5,698 nt of DNA from Candidatus Zixiibacteriota bacterium (GTDB taxonomy: Bacteria > Zixibacteria > MSB-5A5 > GN15 > FEB-12): NCBI GenBank assembly GCA_030642845.1, contig DAOWMZ010000150.1:1-5698 (forward strand), written 5' to 3'. The position numbers and the translations under genes were made by a program. Of this stretch, positions 5,368-5,698 are shown in pieces (position 1 is the stretch's first letter; each line of letters begins with the position of its first letter). The notes under the pieces are model-generated. The model saw only the letters and a list, made by a program, of their open reading frames with translations, was not told where the DNA came from and searched no databases.

Positions 5368-5698
5368 ATGAGTATTCGTAGTATTTCTATCGTATTTGTC
5401 ATCTGTTTTATTTTAATTTCAAATTCAGGTGCAACTGAGTCAATTGTCAATCTTCTGGAACAGGAGCAACTTTCTGTTAAATACAGTTTTGCCAGTACAA
5501 ATATGGAAGAGGGTACTTTTGTCAGTGATAATATTTACGATACTGATGATTATAATTCAATGCCTAAACGAAAATCTCCGGCAAAAGCATTTGTCTTGTC
5601 GCTGCTTATCCCAGGACTAGGCCAATTTTACAATGGGAATAAAATTAAACCGGTCGCTTTTCTTGGTGTAGAAATTACATCATGGGTACTTTATAGCA
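5368..5698 (+). CDS. DUF5683-like exported/membrane protein (3' partial)
   Basis: ATG 5368 opens a frame that stays open to the window end (110 full codons), in a different frame from the short 63-codon open stretch at 5429-5620. Residues 1-22 look like a signal peptide (MSIRSISIVFVICFILISNS then GA, likely cleaved before TE), with no lipobox. Residues 23-66 are polar with several acidic residues. From residue 69, KSPAKAFVLSLLIPGLGQFY and NGNKIKPVAFLGVEITSWVL resemble DUF5683-like proteins, where an S-P-x-K-A-x-x-x-S-x-x-x-P-G-x-G-Q-x-Y-N motif leads into hydrophobic helices. That family has no firm function that I know of. The gene starts 24 bases after the protease stop with a purine-rich site ahead, so it is probably co-transcribed. 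The family call rests on one motif and the membrane segment that follows. Confidence 0.75.
   Translation, partial: MSIRSISIVFVICFILISNSGATESIVNLLEQEQLSVKYSFASTNMEEGTFVSDNIYDTDDYNSMPKRKSPAKAFVLSLLIPGLGQFYNGNKIKPVAFLGVEITSWVLYS

Noticed and set aside
5341..5370. Stop readthrough fusing the protease to the third protein
   Set aside because: There is no in-frame stop between TAG 5341 and ATG 5368, but the third protein begins with its own signal peptide and has its own purine-rich site, so separate translation is the simpler reading.
5429..5620. Plus-strand open frame of 63 codons in another frame
   Set aside because: It overlaps the third gene in a different frame. The 5368 frame has a signal peptide, a purine-rich site upstream and a DUF5683-like motif, so this one is a shadow.
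1..5698. CRISPR arrays, tRNA or rRNA genes, insertion sequences, phage genes
   Set aside because: Reading both strands showed no regular direct repeats, cloverleaf-like segments, transposase motifs or terminal inverted repeats. Nearly all bases are explained by the three genes.

Overview
The window is coding almost throughout. It holds three same-strand genes separated by gaps of only 30 and 24 bases, with no promoter or terminator visible in either gap, so it looks like part of one operon. The DNA is AT-leaning. The protein families are a PorV/PorQ-type outer-membrane barrel, an M6-type metalloprotease with a type IX secretion (T9SS) type A-like sorting domain, and a DUF5683-like small membrane protein. 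Together these point to a Gram-negative bacterium of the Fibrobacteres-Chlorobi-Bacteroidetes sphere, most likely an uncultured lineage (KSB1, Cloacimonadota, Marinimicrobia, Zixibacteria or a relative). The exact phylum cannot be fixed from this sequence.

Bases 1-2022: the 3' part of a large gene whose start lies before the window. The visible 673 residues begin with beta-propeller blades of the two-component-regulator (Reg_prop) kind. Two LysM-like modules are interleaved with the blades, and the first is split by an acidic Pro/Glu/Thr linker. The C-terminal 265 residues resemble the PorV/PorQ outer-membrane barrel family.

Bases 2053-5343: a complete 1096-residue secreted protein. It has a signal peptide, an M6-type zinc peptidase domain with HEFGHQLGLVD, a calcium-binding-like Asp loop, FG-GAP/VCBS-like propeller repeats, and a C-terminal T9SS type A-like sorting domain starting at YPNP. 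Two perfect GC-rich inverted repeats lie side by side just after the signal-peptide codons.

Bases 5368-5698: the first 110 codons of a third gene with a signal peptide and a PGLGQFYNG motif typical of DUF5683-like small membrane proteins. It runs off the window.

Working model (inference): the barrel protein acts in surface export or attachment of T9SS cargo, and the metalloprotease is such a cargo. In known T9SS, PorV and PorQ are barrels of the attachment complex and PorZ is its propeller protein. A single polypeptide that joins Reg_prop blades to a PorV/Q-like barrel, with LysM-like modules that could touch peptidoglycan, is the most unusual thing here.
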